A DNA stretch of 15,913 nt from Spirochaetaceae bacterium (lineage in GTDB: Bacteria > Spirochaetota > Spirochaetia > Treponematales > Breznakiellaceae). Below, one piece after another: positions 6,405-13,556 of this stretch. The translations under genes and the position numbers were made by a program. Position 1 is the first letter of the stretch, and the number at the start of each line of letters is the position of its first letter. The DNA is taken from NCBI GenBank assembly GCA_031279965.1, contig JAITHM010000037.1, positions 1 to 15,913 of the forward strand, written 5' to 3'. The notes under the pieces were generated by a model. That model did no database searches, had not been told where the DNA came from, and was given only the letters and a program-made list of their open reading frames with translations.

Positions 6405-6930
6405 GACACCGGTATTTTTTTTTACTGTTCTTGCGGTGATAGTTATGTCGCAGGGTACAGGATCAGGTGTTGTGTCAGAGGCGGTACGCCGTCCGGATCA
6501 ATTAATAACGCCTGAATACCCACGCGATCTTTCAATTGGAGAGTTAGGGCCTGGGACAGCGGATCCCAGCGCGTATGTTTTCGCACGGCGGATTCTTGGT
6601 GAAGTCCAGCAGGGGAAGACTGATTCTGCATTAGTTGTCCCACTGCCTGCTGTGGAACGGAAAGAGTTTTTTGAACGGGTTGCCGAAGTTACGCCGCGTA
6701 AAGTACGTGTTGGTGGCGGCCGGGAAGAAGAGCTTGATGGAAGCACTTCATTTGTTTTTCGGTTTATTGGACGAGAAAAAGAGCTTACTGGTGAGTTGTA
6801 TATTCGTGCTGGAGAGGATGGTGAATGGCATGTTGAGGATGTATATCCCGAAGAGCCGCTCGATTTGAACGAAGCACGGGAAAACAACGAACATCCTTAC
6901 GCATGGACTCGCTACGATCCTTTCTGGTAA
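6382..6930 (+). CDS. exported or membrane-anchored protein, unknown function
   Basis: 182 residues. Residues about 10-25 (VFFFTVLAVIVMSQGTGSGV) form a hydrophobic stretch after a short basic start. This could be a signal peptide or a single membrane anchor with the rest outside the cytoplasm. There is no lipobox cysteine. The remainder is acidic and rich in charged residues, includes ELTGELYIRAGEDGEWHVEDVYPEEP, and ends YAWTRYDPFW. I recognise no catalytic motif. The start overlaps the zinc-ribbon gene by 23 nt and has no clear ribosome-binding site, suggesting coupling. Codons 12-14 are a run of nine T (6415-6423), a possible slippage site. It is the last gene of the rightward operon, facing trpG. 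Confidence 0.8.
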   Translation: MEKNLSPRTPVFFFTVLAVIVMSQGTGSGVVSEAVRRPDQLITPEYPRDLSIGELGPGTADPSAYVFARRILGEVQQGKTDSALVVPLPAVERKEFFERVAEVTPRKVRVGGGREEELDGSTSFVFRFIGREKELTGELYIRAGEDGEWHVEDVYPEEPLDLNEARENNEHPYAWTRYDPFW

Positions 6931-6976
6931 ATAACGTCTAGATTTGATGTCCGCTGTGTCAGATATCGGCTTTATA

Positions 6977-7549
6977 TTATTTTTTTAGAGCAAGAAAGTT
7001 GGCAAGTATCGTGCCGCCGTGCGGTGTCAGTATTGATTCCGGGTGAAATTGAACGCCGAAAACAGGCATGGTGCGGTGGCGTACGGCCATGATTTCGCCG
7101 CTGCTGGTGTGGGCCGTCACGACAAGTTCAGGCGGCATCGTTTCCGGGCGGGCGGCCAGCGAATGATAGCGCGCTGCATCGATTTCTTCCGGAAGCTTTG
7201 CGAAAAGCGGGCAACTAGTATCAAGCCAGATCCGCGATACCTTGCCGTGCATAAGCTGCTCCGCATAACCAACTGTTGCCCCGTAAACTTCACATATTGC
7301 CTGGTGTCCAAGGCATACGCCCAAAACTGGTATCTTTCCGGCAAATGTATGGATAACGTCTTTACAAATGCCGGCATCTCGGGGTTTCCCCGGCCCGGGC
7401 GAAAGTACAATTTTGTCAGGGGCGGTGTGTTCAATTTCAGCAAGAGTAATGCCGTCGTTTCGAGCTACGGTAATGCGCGGCTCAATCTCACCGAGCATCT
7501 GATAGAGGTTGTACGAAAAGCTGTCGTAGTTATCAATAAGGAGTATCAA
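6977..7549 (-). CDS. trpG: anthranilate synthase component II (glutamine amidotransferase)
   Basis: 190 residues, normal for the family. It hydrolyses glutamine and passes ammonia to TrpE to make anthranilate, the first step of tryptophan synthesis. The class I amidotransferase elements are complete: LLIDNYDSFSYNL start, SPGPG at 50-54 (oxyanion region), nucleophile Cys79 in GVCLGHQ, His169 and Glu171 in FHPES. PabA is a close relative, but the adjacent TrpE-type partner favours TrpG. The start codon is TTG at 7549-7547, preceded by AAAGGAGG with 6-nt spacing, and overlaps trpE by 17 nt. It ends 46 nt from the convergent exported-protein gene, with no convincing terminator between. Confidence 0.95.
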   Translation of the reverse strand: MILLIDNYDSFSYNLYQMLGEIEPRITVARNDGITLAEIEHTAPDKIVLSPGPGKPRDAGICKDVIHTFAGKIPVLGVCLGHQAICEVYGATVGYAEQLMHGKVSRIWLDTSCPLFAKLPEEIDAARYHSLAARPETMPPELVVTAHTSSGEIMAVRHRTMPVFGVQFHPESILTPHGGTILANFLALKK

Positions 7550-9050
7550 AGGAGGCCTCCTTTAGCGCTGAAACAACGGCGCGCATTTTATTGCGACATT
7601 CTTCATATTCATTTTCAGGGATGCTGTCGGCGACGATACCTGCACCGGCGCGTACATACACTTTGCGGTCTTTTTTGTAGGCAAGTCGTATTGAAATACA
7701 GGTATCCATTCCGCCGGAAAACGCGATATATCCTATCGCCCCGCCATAAATGCCCCGCGGTGCTGTTTCAAGCTCGCGTATAATTTCGATAGCGCGAATC
7801 TTCGGCGCACCAGAAAGCGTACCTGCGGGGAGGACGGCGGCAATTGCGTCAAGAGCCGATGCACCGGCGCAGGGAACACCCGTCACCGTGGATCCCAAGT
7901 GCATAACATGGGAAAAACGTTCAATAGAAAGATATTTTTCAACTTTTACTGAGCCAAATTCACAGATACGCCCCAAGTCATTGCGTCCCAAGTCAACAAG
8001 CATATTGTGTTCGGCAAGTTCTTTTGGATCGGCGCGAAGTTCTTGTTCAAGTTCCTGGTCTTCCTTGTCAGTTTTGCCCCGCCGCCGTGTTCCTGCCAGC
8101 GGAAAAGTCCAGATGCGCGAGGCAGCACCATCATCTTCTGCAATCATTTTTACGAGCGTCTCCGGAGACGCGCCAGCTATTTCTATATCGTCAGAGGTAA
8201 AATAGAACATATATGGTGACGGATTCGCTGTCCGCAGCACAAGATACGCACCGAAAATGCTGCCTTCGACTTCGGCTTCAAGCTGATTAGACAGCACGAC
8301 CTGAAAAATATCACCTTCCCGGATATACTGTTTTGCCCGTTCGACCATCATGCAATACCGCTCACGGCCGTCATGTTCACGGAACTTGCTTGTTATCCGT
8401 AACGGTGGTAGTGCGGCCTCCTCCGAACTTTCAAGCACCCGCTCCAGCCGGTCTAGCTCGGTGAGTGCACGGTGATAGTTCTCTTCGAACGTTTCTGTTT
8501 TGATATTCACGAAAAAATAAAGTTCGCTTCGCAAATTATCCCATACGAGAAGCTTATCAAAGAGCATAAGGTCTAAATCTTTAAATGGATTCGTGACGGG
8601 TGCGTCTGTGCCGGAAGCCGGATTTTTCAGTGACGGTTCGCTGTAATTCACGTAATCGAACGAAAAATAACCGACAAGGCCGCCTGAAAAGGGAGGGAGA
8701 TCTGCGCCGGGAGCAAGTGTAGAAAGCGCAGGGCTTCGATATTCAGCAAGTATTTTTTCGATCGCAGCGGCGGGGTTGTCATCATGCCGTTCAATGGTCG
8801 CGCCGTTTTTGATGCGGAATAGACCGTCCATACAACTTATTTCAAGTTTGGGTTCAAAACCCAAAAAAGTCCAGCGTCCCCAACGCTCTTTGTCCTCAAG
8901 GCTTTCCAGAATAAAGCATTGGCGGCTTATCCGTTTGAATAGCCGGAACGCTTCAATAGGGGACTTTGCTGCCCGCCGCTTTCTCCACAAAGGAAGTACT
9001 GGAAATGTACCGGCATAAGGCCGCAGCTCATCAAGGGAAATCTCACTCAT
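7533..9050 (-). CDS. trpE: anthranilate synthase component I
   Basis: 505 residues, usual length. It condenses chorismate with ammonia and eliminates pyruvate to give anthranilate. The N-terminal domain has ILES (47-50), matching the LLES element where tryptophan binds for feedback inhibition. The chorismate-binding domain has NPSPYMF (276-282), GTRRRG (320-325), LVDLGRNDLGR (351-361), LPAGTLSGAPK (407-417) and GAGIVADS (469-476). NPSPYMF and the ILES element favour TrpE over PabB. No Shine-Dalgarno precedes the ATG; instead TATACT lies 6 nt upstream. The other trp genes are not in the window. An intact trpEG pair is unusual for host-restricted treponemes and fits a free-living or gut species. 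Confidence 0.96.
   Translation of the reverse strand: MSEISLDELRPYAGTFPVLPLWRKRRAAKSPIEAFRLFKRISRQCFILESLEDKERWGRWTFLGFEPKLEISCMDGLFRIKNGATIERHDDNPAAAIEKILAEYRSPALSTLAPGADLPPFSGGLVGYFSFDYVNYSEPSLKNPASGTDAPVTNPFKDLDLMLFDKLLVWDNLRSELYFFVNIKTETFEENYHRALTELDRLERVLESSEEAALPPLRITSKFREHDGRERYCMMVERAKQYIREGDIFQVVLSNQLEAEVEGSIFGAYLVLRTANPSPYMFYFTSDDIEIAGASPETLVKMIAEDDGAASRIWTFPLAGTRRRGKTDKEDQELEQELRADPKELAEHNMLVDLGRNDLGRICEFGSVKVEKYLSIERFSHVMHLGSTVTGVPCAGASALDAIAAVLPAGTLSGAPKIRAIEIIRELETAPRGIYGGAIGYIAFSGGMDTCISIRLAYKKDRKVYVRAGAGIVADSIPENEYEECRNKMRAVVSALKEASFDTPY
7548..7563 (-). promoter_or_regulatory. perfect 16-bp palindrome containing the trpG ribosome-binding site
   Basis: AAAGGAGGCCTCCTTT is its own reverse complement. 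On the transcribed strand its left half is the trpG Shine-Dalgarno sequence, and its last two T are the first two bases of the TTG start. A hairpin of AAAGGA with TCCTTT around a GGCC loop would hide the site until a ribosome finishing trpE (stop 12 nt past the trpG start) opens it. This is a direct sequence observation; the regulatory role is inferred. Confidence 0.6.
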
Positions 9051-9056
9051 AATAGG

Positions 9057-9062
9057 AGTATA
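9057..9062 (-). promoter_or_regulatory. candidate -10 box of trpE (possible leaderless transcript)
   Basis: TATACT on the minus strand matches the -10 consensus at 5 of 6 positions. Six nucleotides separate it from the trpE ATG, placing the expected start of transcription on the A of ATG. No TTGACA-like -35 occurs at 16-18 nt, and no TG extension precedes the box, so support is partial. The minus strand before the ATG reads ACTCCTATT, not a ribosome-binding site. Confidence 0.35.
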
Positions 9063-9079
9063 CTGACGAATCGTTGGTC

Positions 9080-9108
9080 TTGATAGATGGGAGTAAACGA
9101 GATATAGT
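9080..9108 (+). promoter_or_regulatory. sigma70-type promoter of the small barrel protein
   Basis: TTGATA (9080-9085) and TATAGT (9103-9108) are separated by exactly 17 nt, each matching consensus at 5 of 6 positions. Transcription would begin near 9115. The AAGGAG ribosome-binding site (9116-9121) then lies at the very start of a short leader, 6 nt before the ATG at 9128. Confidence 0.6.
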
Positions 9109-9127
9109 GGTTTTTAAGGAGAGATGC

Positions 9128-9598
9128 ATGAAAAAATTGATGTTGGTAAGCGTTATAGGTCTTGTCTTGAGTATTGGAACGGTGCACGCGAAGCACCCGC
9201 TTGGTTTTGGGATTGGTCTTCAAGCTGGCTGGGCTGGTTGGGGCGAGGGCGGGCTTACGTTAAAAATTCCGGTAATTCCTATTTTTTGGACAATTAACGG
9301 TGGATCTAACGCTCTATCAGTCGCTGGTGATTTTTATCTTTTAGATCTTGATATTATCAAGAATCTTGGTTGGTATGTGGGTGCCGGTGCGTATGCTGGG
9401 TTTGCTAGTTTCTGGGGAGACGGCAACACTGCTGTATGGCTCGGCGGACGTATTCCCGTTGGTTTATATTGGCGGCCTGTTCCGTTACTTGAACTTTACG
9501 GGCAAGTTGTTCCTTCTATTGCTATTACGTTCTTACCGGGATTTGGTCTTCATACACAGTATTGGGGGGCAAATATTGGTATTCGTCTCTGGATATAA
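9128..9598 (+). CDS. secreted small beta-barrel-like protein, probable outer membrane
   Basis: 156 residues. MKKLMLVSVIGLVLSIGTVHA followed by KHP is a clear type I signal peptide, cleaved after Ala21. The mature part is rich in Gly, Trp, Tyr and aromatics in alternating hydrophobic patterns (FGIGLQAGWAGWGEGGLTLKIP, WYVGAGAYAGFASFWGDGNTAVWLGGRIPVGLYW), and ends with a strand-like WGANIGIRLWI, typical of small eight-stranded outer-membrane barrels. It resembles, from memory, the DUF3996-type proteins of spirochaetes; that is not verified. The ATG at 9128 is preferred to an upstream in-frame GTG at 9074, because AAGGAG and the signal peptide both point to it. It is transcribed alone, divergently from trpE. 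Confidence 0.8.
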   Translation: MKKLMLVSVIGLVLSIGTVHAKHPLGFGIGLQAGWAGWGEGGLTLKIPVIPIFWTINGGSNALSVAGDFYLLDLDIIKNLGWYVGAGAYAGFASFWGDGNTAVWLGGRIPVGLYWRPVPLLELYGQVVPSIAITFLPGFGLHTQYWGANIGIRLWI

Positions 9599-9612
9599 CT
9601 GCTTCAAAACTC

Positions 9613-9631
9613 CTGCCTGTCGCTCAGGCAG
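9613..9631 (+). repeat. hairpin after the barrel gene
   Basis: CTGCCTG, five-base loop TCGCT, CAGGCAG: a perfect 7-bp stem beginning 14 nt after the stop. There is no T run after it, so intrinsic termination is doubtful; it may be an mRNA 3' end structure. The word CAGGCAGAT recurs at 15416-15424. The rest of 9632-9711 holds another perfect short palindrome, AACTTT-TT-AAAGTT (9689-9702), and no gene. Confidence 0.5.
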
Positions 9632-9711
9632 ATAGATGCTCCAGTTTGTGATGGGTGTTGGTTCAATTTATCACAGTGTATGATATACAACTTTTTAAAG
9701 TTAAACGGCAG

Positions 9712-9762
9712 CCCCGCACTGTTCAGGATTTGCGTATTACGCTGAACTGAACAAGTACGGGG
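9712..9762 (-). terminator. long hairpin downstream of the TRAP operon, possible terminator
   Basis: CCCCG (9712-9716) pairs with CGGGG (9758-9762). ACT with AGT and GTTCAG (9721-9726) with CTGAAC (9747-9752) extend the stem to about 14 bp, with one mismatch and one bulge, around a 20-nt loop. It starts just past the dctM stop. The leftward transcript has no strong U run after the stem, so it may act with Rho or protect the 3' end. Confidence 0.45.
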
Positions 9763-9766
9763 AGAA

Positions 9767-11056
9767 TTATGTGCCAAATATCATATTGGGAATCCACAGT
9801 ACCAGTTCTGGCAGGAAAACCAAAATGGCCAATTCCAGCAATACCGCCCCCATAAACGGCAGCGAATGTCTGGTGTATTCTTCCGGCGGACAGCCGATGA
9901 TGCCGCAGACTGTGTATAGTGCTGAGCCAATGGGCGGTGTCATAACACCTAGAGTAATTACTGTCGCCATCAGTACGCCAAAGTGCACAGGATCTATGCC
10001 GGCTTCCTTCACCATTGGTAAAAAGATCGGTGTAAGGAGCAGGAAATTGACATTACTATCTACAACCATGCCGGTAATAAACAGAAAACCGAGCATAATA
10101 AGCACCAGCGCCTGAGGATTGTCAGTTATGCCGAAAATCATAGTGCTCAAGGCAACCGGCAATTTGACCCAGGTGATCGCATAGCTGAAAGGGCCTGACA
10201 TGGCGATAATCAGCATGATTGCGCCGTTATCTTTAAGCGTGGTAATCAGCGCTTCTTTGAAATTTTTCCAGGTAAGTTCTTTGTACACAAACTTCCCAAT
10301 GATGATAGCATAAACCACTGCGAACGCACCCGACTCCGAGGGGGTAAATACGCCAAAGCGAATACCAACAATCAGAATAACCGGGAACAACAGCGCCCAA
10401 ACTGATTCTTTCAGATTATTGAAAAGCTCACTAGGTGAAAGTTTCGGCGCATCCTTGCGGGGCGGGTCGTAGCGGTAAATCCGCGATGTGACAGATGTTG
10501 TAGACATAAGGAAGGTCATCATCAGAATACCGGGGATGATGCCTGCCGCGAAGAGTCGCCCGATGGAAACTTCACCCACAAAACCAAAGATGATAAGCCC
10601 AAGACTCGGCGGGATAGTGGCAGTGATAAGGGCGGTTACACAGTTGACTGCACAGATATAGCCTTTTTTGTAGCCCAGGCGCATCATCTCCGGGCCAAGA
10701 ATGCGGGTTTCCATTGCCGCATCAGCTGTGGCAGAGCCAGAAACGCCGCCCATCAGCGTGCTCATGACGACCGAAATTTGCGCTGTGCCGCCGTACATGC
10801 CCCGCGTTACAAGCCGGGCGAGTCCCAGCAGGCGGTTGGTAATGCCGGAAACATTCATCAGGTTGCCGGCAAAGATAAAGAACGGCACGGCGAGGAACGC
10901 AAAAGACTGGCTCTGAGAAACAATCATCTGTGTTGCCGTTTCAAACGTGAGGTAGGGAACAGTAAAAAAGTAGGCAAATCCCGCAATCCCGATAACAAAT
11001 GCAATGGGCATCCCCATCACCAAAAACAATACGAAACAAATCAGTAAGAACGACAT
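9767..11056 (-). CDS. dctM: TRAP transporter large membrane subunit DctM
   Basis: 429 residues, about twelve membrane helices. DctM is the sodium-coupled channel subunit of tripartite ATP-independent periplasmic transporters. Diagnostic stretches are the N-terminal FLVMGMPIAFVIGIAG, VPFFIFAGNLMNVSGIT, TLMGGVSGSATADAAM (a near-invariant family segment), TATIPPSLGLIIFG, and the C-terminal VMTPPIGSALYTVCGI. The ATG at 11056 is chosen because AAAGGAG (11065-11071) is 8 nt upstream. A GTG at 11065 would overlap the dctQ stop as GTGA, the usual coupling arrangement, but it falls on the ribosome-binding site itself. It is the last gene of dctP-dctQ-dctM. Confidence 0.95.
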   Translation of the reverse strand: MSFLLICFVLFLVMGMPIAFVIGIAGFAYFFTVPYLTFETATQMIVSQSQSFAFLAVPFFIFAGNLMNVSGITNRLLGLARLVTRGMYGGTAQISVVMSTLMGGVSGSATADAAMETRILGPEMMRLGYKKGYICAVNCVTALITATIPPSLGLIIFGFVGEVSIGRLFAAGIIPGILMMTFLMSTTSVTSRIYRYDPPRKDAPKLSPSELFNNLKESVWALLFPVILIVGIRFGVFTPSESGAFAVVYAIIIGKFVYKELTWKNFKEALITTLKDNGAIMLIIAMSGPFSYAITWVKLPVALSTMIFGITDNPQALVLIMLGFLFITGMVVDSNVNFLLLTPIFLPMVKEAGIDPVHFGVLMATVITLGVMTPPIGSALYTVCGIIGCPPEEYTRHSLPFMGAVLLELAILVFLPELVLWIPNMIFGT

Positions 11057-11061
11057 TGCAT

Positions 11062-11538
11062 TCACTCCTTTGGTGTGTTAAAATTACGGATCAGATGCCG
11101 GATTTTTAGAATAGTTGACAGGCACATTGAAAGAGCGGCGACGACTACGCTCAAAGTGACAAGCGAAAATGGTATTGGTATAGATTGATATGTCCGCAGG
11201 CGTTCTGCCCATACCAGGTTGATGCCAAAAATCACAATAATAATCAGTGCGGCAAGTACAATAAAATAAATCGCAAGACAAATTATTTTTTGTAGTTTTT
11301 TTGGTAGATTGCGTGTAATAAGGTCTATACCGACGAGCTGTCCGCTCCGCCATGCAATGTCTGCACCGAGAAACGCCGTCCAGGCAAGTAGAAATAGTGC
11401 CAAATCAATATTCCACGACATTGAAACACGGAAAAAACGCAGAATGGCCGACAAGAATATAAAGGCTACCAGAAACACAAAACCCACGCCGCACACAGCA
11501 ACTTCCAGCCTGCACAGCGCATGATACAATTTTTTCAT
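11062..11538 (-). CDS. dctQ: TRAP transporter small membrane subunit DctQ
   Basis: 158 residues with four predicted helices (about 15-35, 45-62, 85-108, 122-145), the usual DctQ topology. DctQ pairs with DctM and receives the binding protein. The helix-2 region SWNIDLALFLLAWTAFLGADIAWRSGQLVGIDLI matches the family pattern (w.eElarylfvwlvflGaaiairrgghirvd). TAAGGA stands before the ATG. It follows dctP after a 52-nt spacer containing a strong hairpin, and its stop lies 5 nt before the dctM ATG. Confidence 0.93.
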   Translation of the reverse strand: MKKLYHALCRLEVAVCGVGFVFLVAFIFLSAILRFFRVSMSWNIDLALFLLAWTAFLGADIAWRSGQLVGIDLITRNLPKKLQKIICLAIYFIVLAALIIIVIFGINLVWAERLRTYQSIPIPFSLVTLSVVVAALSMCLSTILKIRHLIRNFNTPKE

Positions 11539-11554
11539 AACGGTTCCTTAGGCA

Positions 11555-11585
11555 AACCGCACAGCAGAAATTCTGCCGTGCGGTT
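11555..11585 (-). repeat. hairpin between dctP and dctQ
   Basis: AACCGCAC (11555-11562) pairs with GTGCGGTT (11578-11585). After one A-C mismatch, GCAGA pairs with TCTGC around a three-base loop. This gives 13 bp in all, placed 5 nt after the dctP stop and ahead of the dctQ ribosome-binding site. Such elements commonly protect the upstream message, so the binding protein is made in excess over the membrane subunits; that role is inferred here. Confidence 0.7.
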
Positions 11586-11590
11586 CAAAG

Positions 11591-12595
11591 TTAAAATCCC
11601 AATTCCTGAAAAAGCTTGTCTTTCAGGCCGGTTGAAAATTTCAGATCGTTGTTAGTGTAAAGCGGAGCAATGGCATTTTCGAATTCTTGTAAATCGACTT
11701 GAGTAACGATAACGCCCTTGTCCCGCATCTGTTGATAGTATGTTTCCTCTTCGGATGCGATTATTTCACCATATTTTTTTGCGGCATCCCGGATTGTTTT
11801 GATAAACACCGTCCTGTCTGCTTCTGGCATTGACTGGAGCAGTTTAGTGGAGCAGACAAATGATGATTGAAGCATGTAATGTTTGGTCAGGGCAAGATTT
11901 TTTGCTACTTCATAAATGGCAGAGCCGTACGCCGTGGCTACCTGCACCTCGCAGCCATCAAGGGTTTTTGTTTGGATACCCGGCAGTACTTCGCCCCAGG
12001 AAACGCCGATGTTTGCAAAGCCCAAATAGTTTGCCAGCGCGTTCCCAATGGCATTCCCAAACCCGCGGATGCGCAGTCCTTTAAGGTCTGCAACATTGGT
12101 AACCGGCGTGGTAGTGTAAAAACTGCGGAATCCATTGTACATGTCGGCGACAAAAGTAATACCTTGATCTTCAAGCTGTTTCTGCCATTCCTTAAAGAGC
12201 GCGGTGTCCGGTAGTTTATCCAGTGCGGTGCGGTCAGTCATGATGTAGGGAGCCATAAGGATGTTAAGATCGGGAATGTTGAATTGGCTTGCAAGCCGCC
12301 CTGGATCGGAAGGGATTACAAGGGGAACGCCCGTTTTCGCTTGAGTAACAAGATTGTCGGTATCGTTTGACAAAGCACCGTTTACCTGAATATCGGCGTC
12401 AAAACGGCCGGTTTCGTTCAGCTTATCTGCCACTTCTTGCATCATCCGGCTTTGACCGGTGGTTGCTGCTTCGGTTCCGGCAAAGATAACCTTAATCTTT
12501 CCCGCCTGTTTTTTTTCGCAGGCTGTCATCGAACAGATGATTCCAAGCCCCAGAATAAATCCCATTCTGATTATGCATTTTTTTGATAACTTCAT
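11591..12595 (-). CDS. dctP: TRAP transporter substrate-binding lipoprotein DctP
   Basis: 334 residues. It captures the solute outside the inner membrane and hands it to DctQM. The N-terminus is MKLSKKCIIRMGFILGLGIICSMTAC: a basic start, a hydrophobic core, then SMTAC with Cys26 as the likely lipidated residue, a loose spirochaetal lipobox. Family features are VADLKGLRIRGFGN (containing the conserved substrate-carboxylate Arg region), SWGEVLPGIQTKTLDGCEVQ and the AIYEVAKNLALTKHY stretch. The ATG at 12595 follows GGAGG. An upstream in-frame start at 12667 would precede the promoter's transcript and is rejected. The substrate cannot be told; carboxylates are commonest in the family. Confidence 0.94.
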   Translation of the reverse strand: MKLSKKCIIRMGFILGLGIICSMTACEKKQAGKIKVIFAGTEAATTGQSRMMQEVADKLNETGRFDADIQVNGALSNDTDNLVTQAKTGVPLVIPSDPGRLASQFNIPDLNILMAPYIMTDRTALDKLPDTALFKEWQKQLEDQGITFVADMYNGFRSFYTTTPVTNVADLKGLRIRGFGNAIGNALANYLGFANIGVSWGEVLPGIQTKTLDGCEVQVATAYGSAIYEVAKNLALTKHYMLQSSFVCSTKLLQSMPEADRTVFIKTIRDAAKKYGEIIASEEETYYQQMRDKGVIVTQVDLQEFENAIAPLYTNNDLKFSTGLKDKLFQELGF

Positions 12596-12612
12596 ACTTT
12601 CTTTCCTCCGTG

Positions 12613-12642
12613 ATAAGTATGTACCTATTCTATCATACTTAT
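12613..12642. promoter_or_regulatory. 9-bp inverted repeat bracketing the dctP -10 box, probable operator
   Basis: ATAAGTATG (12613-12621) and CATACTTAT (12634-12642) are perfect inverted copies with a 12-nt gap. Their centres are 21 bp apart, two helical turns, so both half-sites face the same side of DNA. One arm lies in the -35/-10 spacer and the other just past the transcription start. A dimeric repressor bound here would block polymerase. The regulator is not in the window. Confidence 0.5.
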
Positions 12643-12655
12643 AGCTCAGTGTCAA
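12627..12655 (-). promoter_or_regulatory. sigma70-type promoter of the TRAP operon
   Basis: On the minus strand, a perfect TTGACA (12655-12650) is followed after exactly 17 nt by TAGAAT (12632-12627), 5 of 6 matches. Transcription would start about 30 nt before the dctP ATG. This is the best consensus promoter in the window and lies in the gap after ftsY. Confidence 0.75.
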
Positions 12656-12674
12656 TTTTTTCTTCAAGGCCGGC

Positions 12675-13556
12675 TTACATTAGAAATTGGCGTATGTAGG
12701 CAGCGGTGTCAAAGTCGTGGAGGTCTTCATAGCGCTCTCCATCGCACACTGCCGTTATAGGCAGCCGGAAATTGACGGCGAGAGGAAAAACAACGCCGCC
12801 GCGGGCGCTGGAGTCAAATTTGGTCAGTATAATTCCATCAAGCTGGACAGCACTGTTGAATGTTTCCGCCTGAACAAGGGCGTTTGTCCCTGTCGTTGCG
12901 TCAAGCACAAGCAATTTTTTATAGGACATTTTTCCGCATATTTCCACGGCGCGGCGGTCAATTACGCGGCTTATTTTTGCAAGTTCTTCAATTAGTGCTG
13001 ATTTTGTGTGCATACGTCCGGCAGTATCGGCTAGTACTGGATTATAGCCGCCGGAAATCGCTGCTTCGAGCGCATCGTGCACGACGGCAGCGGCATCGGC
13101 GTTTTGTTTGTGGGCAACGGTGCGAACTCCAAGCCGCTCTCCATGAATCTTAAGCTGCTCAATGGCTGCCGCACGAAACGTATCCGCCGCTGCAAGCAAC
13201 GGCTTTGCTTGAACGCTAAATCGTGCGGCCAGTTTGGCCGTTGTGGTGGTTTTGCCTACGCCATTCACCCCCAAAACAAGAAATACATTGAGAACATCTG
13301 CCTCAAGTCCGATGCCGTGGGACGGTGCACAGGCAAGATATTCAGCGAGCATTGCGGCAAGAAGTTCTTTTGCGCCGCCGGCAGTTTTTATCTTTTCTTT
13401 TTTGCAGCGTGCTTCCAGTTCATCAACTGTTTTAAGGGCGAGAACAGCGCCAAAATCCCCTTCAACAAGTAAATCGCTGAGTTCTTCAAAAAATTCAGAT
13501 GTTAATTCTGTTCCGCCGCCGAAAAAAGCGGTAAGCTTATTTTTCCAGAGCCCCAT
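12675..13556 (-). CDS. ftsY: signal recognition particle receptor FtsY
   Basis: 293 residues: the NG domains only, with no acidic A domain, as in many bacteria. FtsY docks SRP-ribosome complexes at the membrane next to SecY. Sequential GTPase motifs are the P-loop GVNGVGKTTT (about 96-105), DTFRAAA (125-131), DTAGRMHT (177-184) and TKFD (245-248). DATTGTNALVQAETFN matches the family's DATTGQNALxQAxxFN. The 245-254 stretch reads TKFDSSARGG where most FtsY have TKLDGTAKGG. The ATG at 13556 is chosen over 13568 because GGAGGG (13566-13561) sits just upstream; it overlaps the PEGA gene by 20 nt. No clear terminator follows. Confidence 0.96.
   Translation of the reverse strand: MGLWKNKLTAFFGGGTELTSEFFEELSDLLVEGDFGAVLALKTVDELEARCKKEKIKTAGGAKELLAAMLAEYLACAPSHGIGLEADVLNVFLVLGVNGVGKTTTTAKLAARFSVQAKPLLAAADTFRAAAIEQLKIHGERLGVRTVAHKQNADAAAVVHDALEAAISGGYNPVLADTAGRMHTKSALIEELAKISRVIDRRAVEICGKMSYKKLLVLDATTGTNALVQAETFNSAVQLDGIILTKFDSSARGGVVFPLAVNFRLPITAVCDGERYEDLHDFDTAAYIRQFLM

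Noticed and set aside
6931..6990. Possible terminator between the convergent exported-protein and trpG genes (T run at 6980-6986)
   Set aside because: No stable stem precedes the T run; only a 3-bp CCG/CGG pairing is visible and the T run lies in the trpG 3' end.
7043..7783. 246-codon open frame on the plus strand opposite trpG and trpE
   Set aside because: It lies wholly antisense to two genes with intact catalytic motifs, has no recognisable domain, and is Cys/Arg/His-rich in the way of a mirror frame.
9051..9127. trp attenuator or T-box leader upstream of trpE
   Set aside because: The minus-strand region before trpE shows no run of Trp codons, T-box consensus or terminator, and the likely -10 abuts the start codon.
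12595..12667. Upstream start for dctP giving 358 residues
   Set aside because: It would place the start codon upstream of the consensus promoter and ahead of the lipoprotein signal; GGAGG is spaced for the ATG at 12595.
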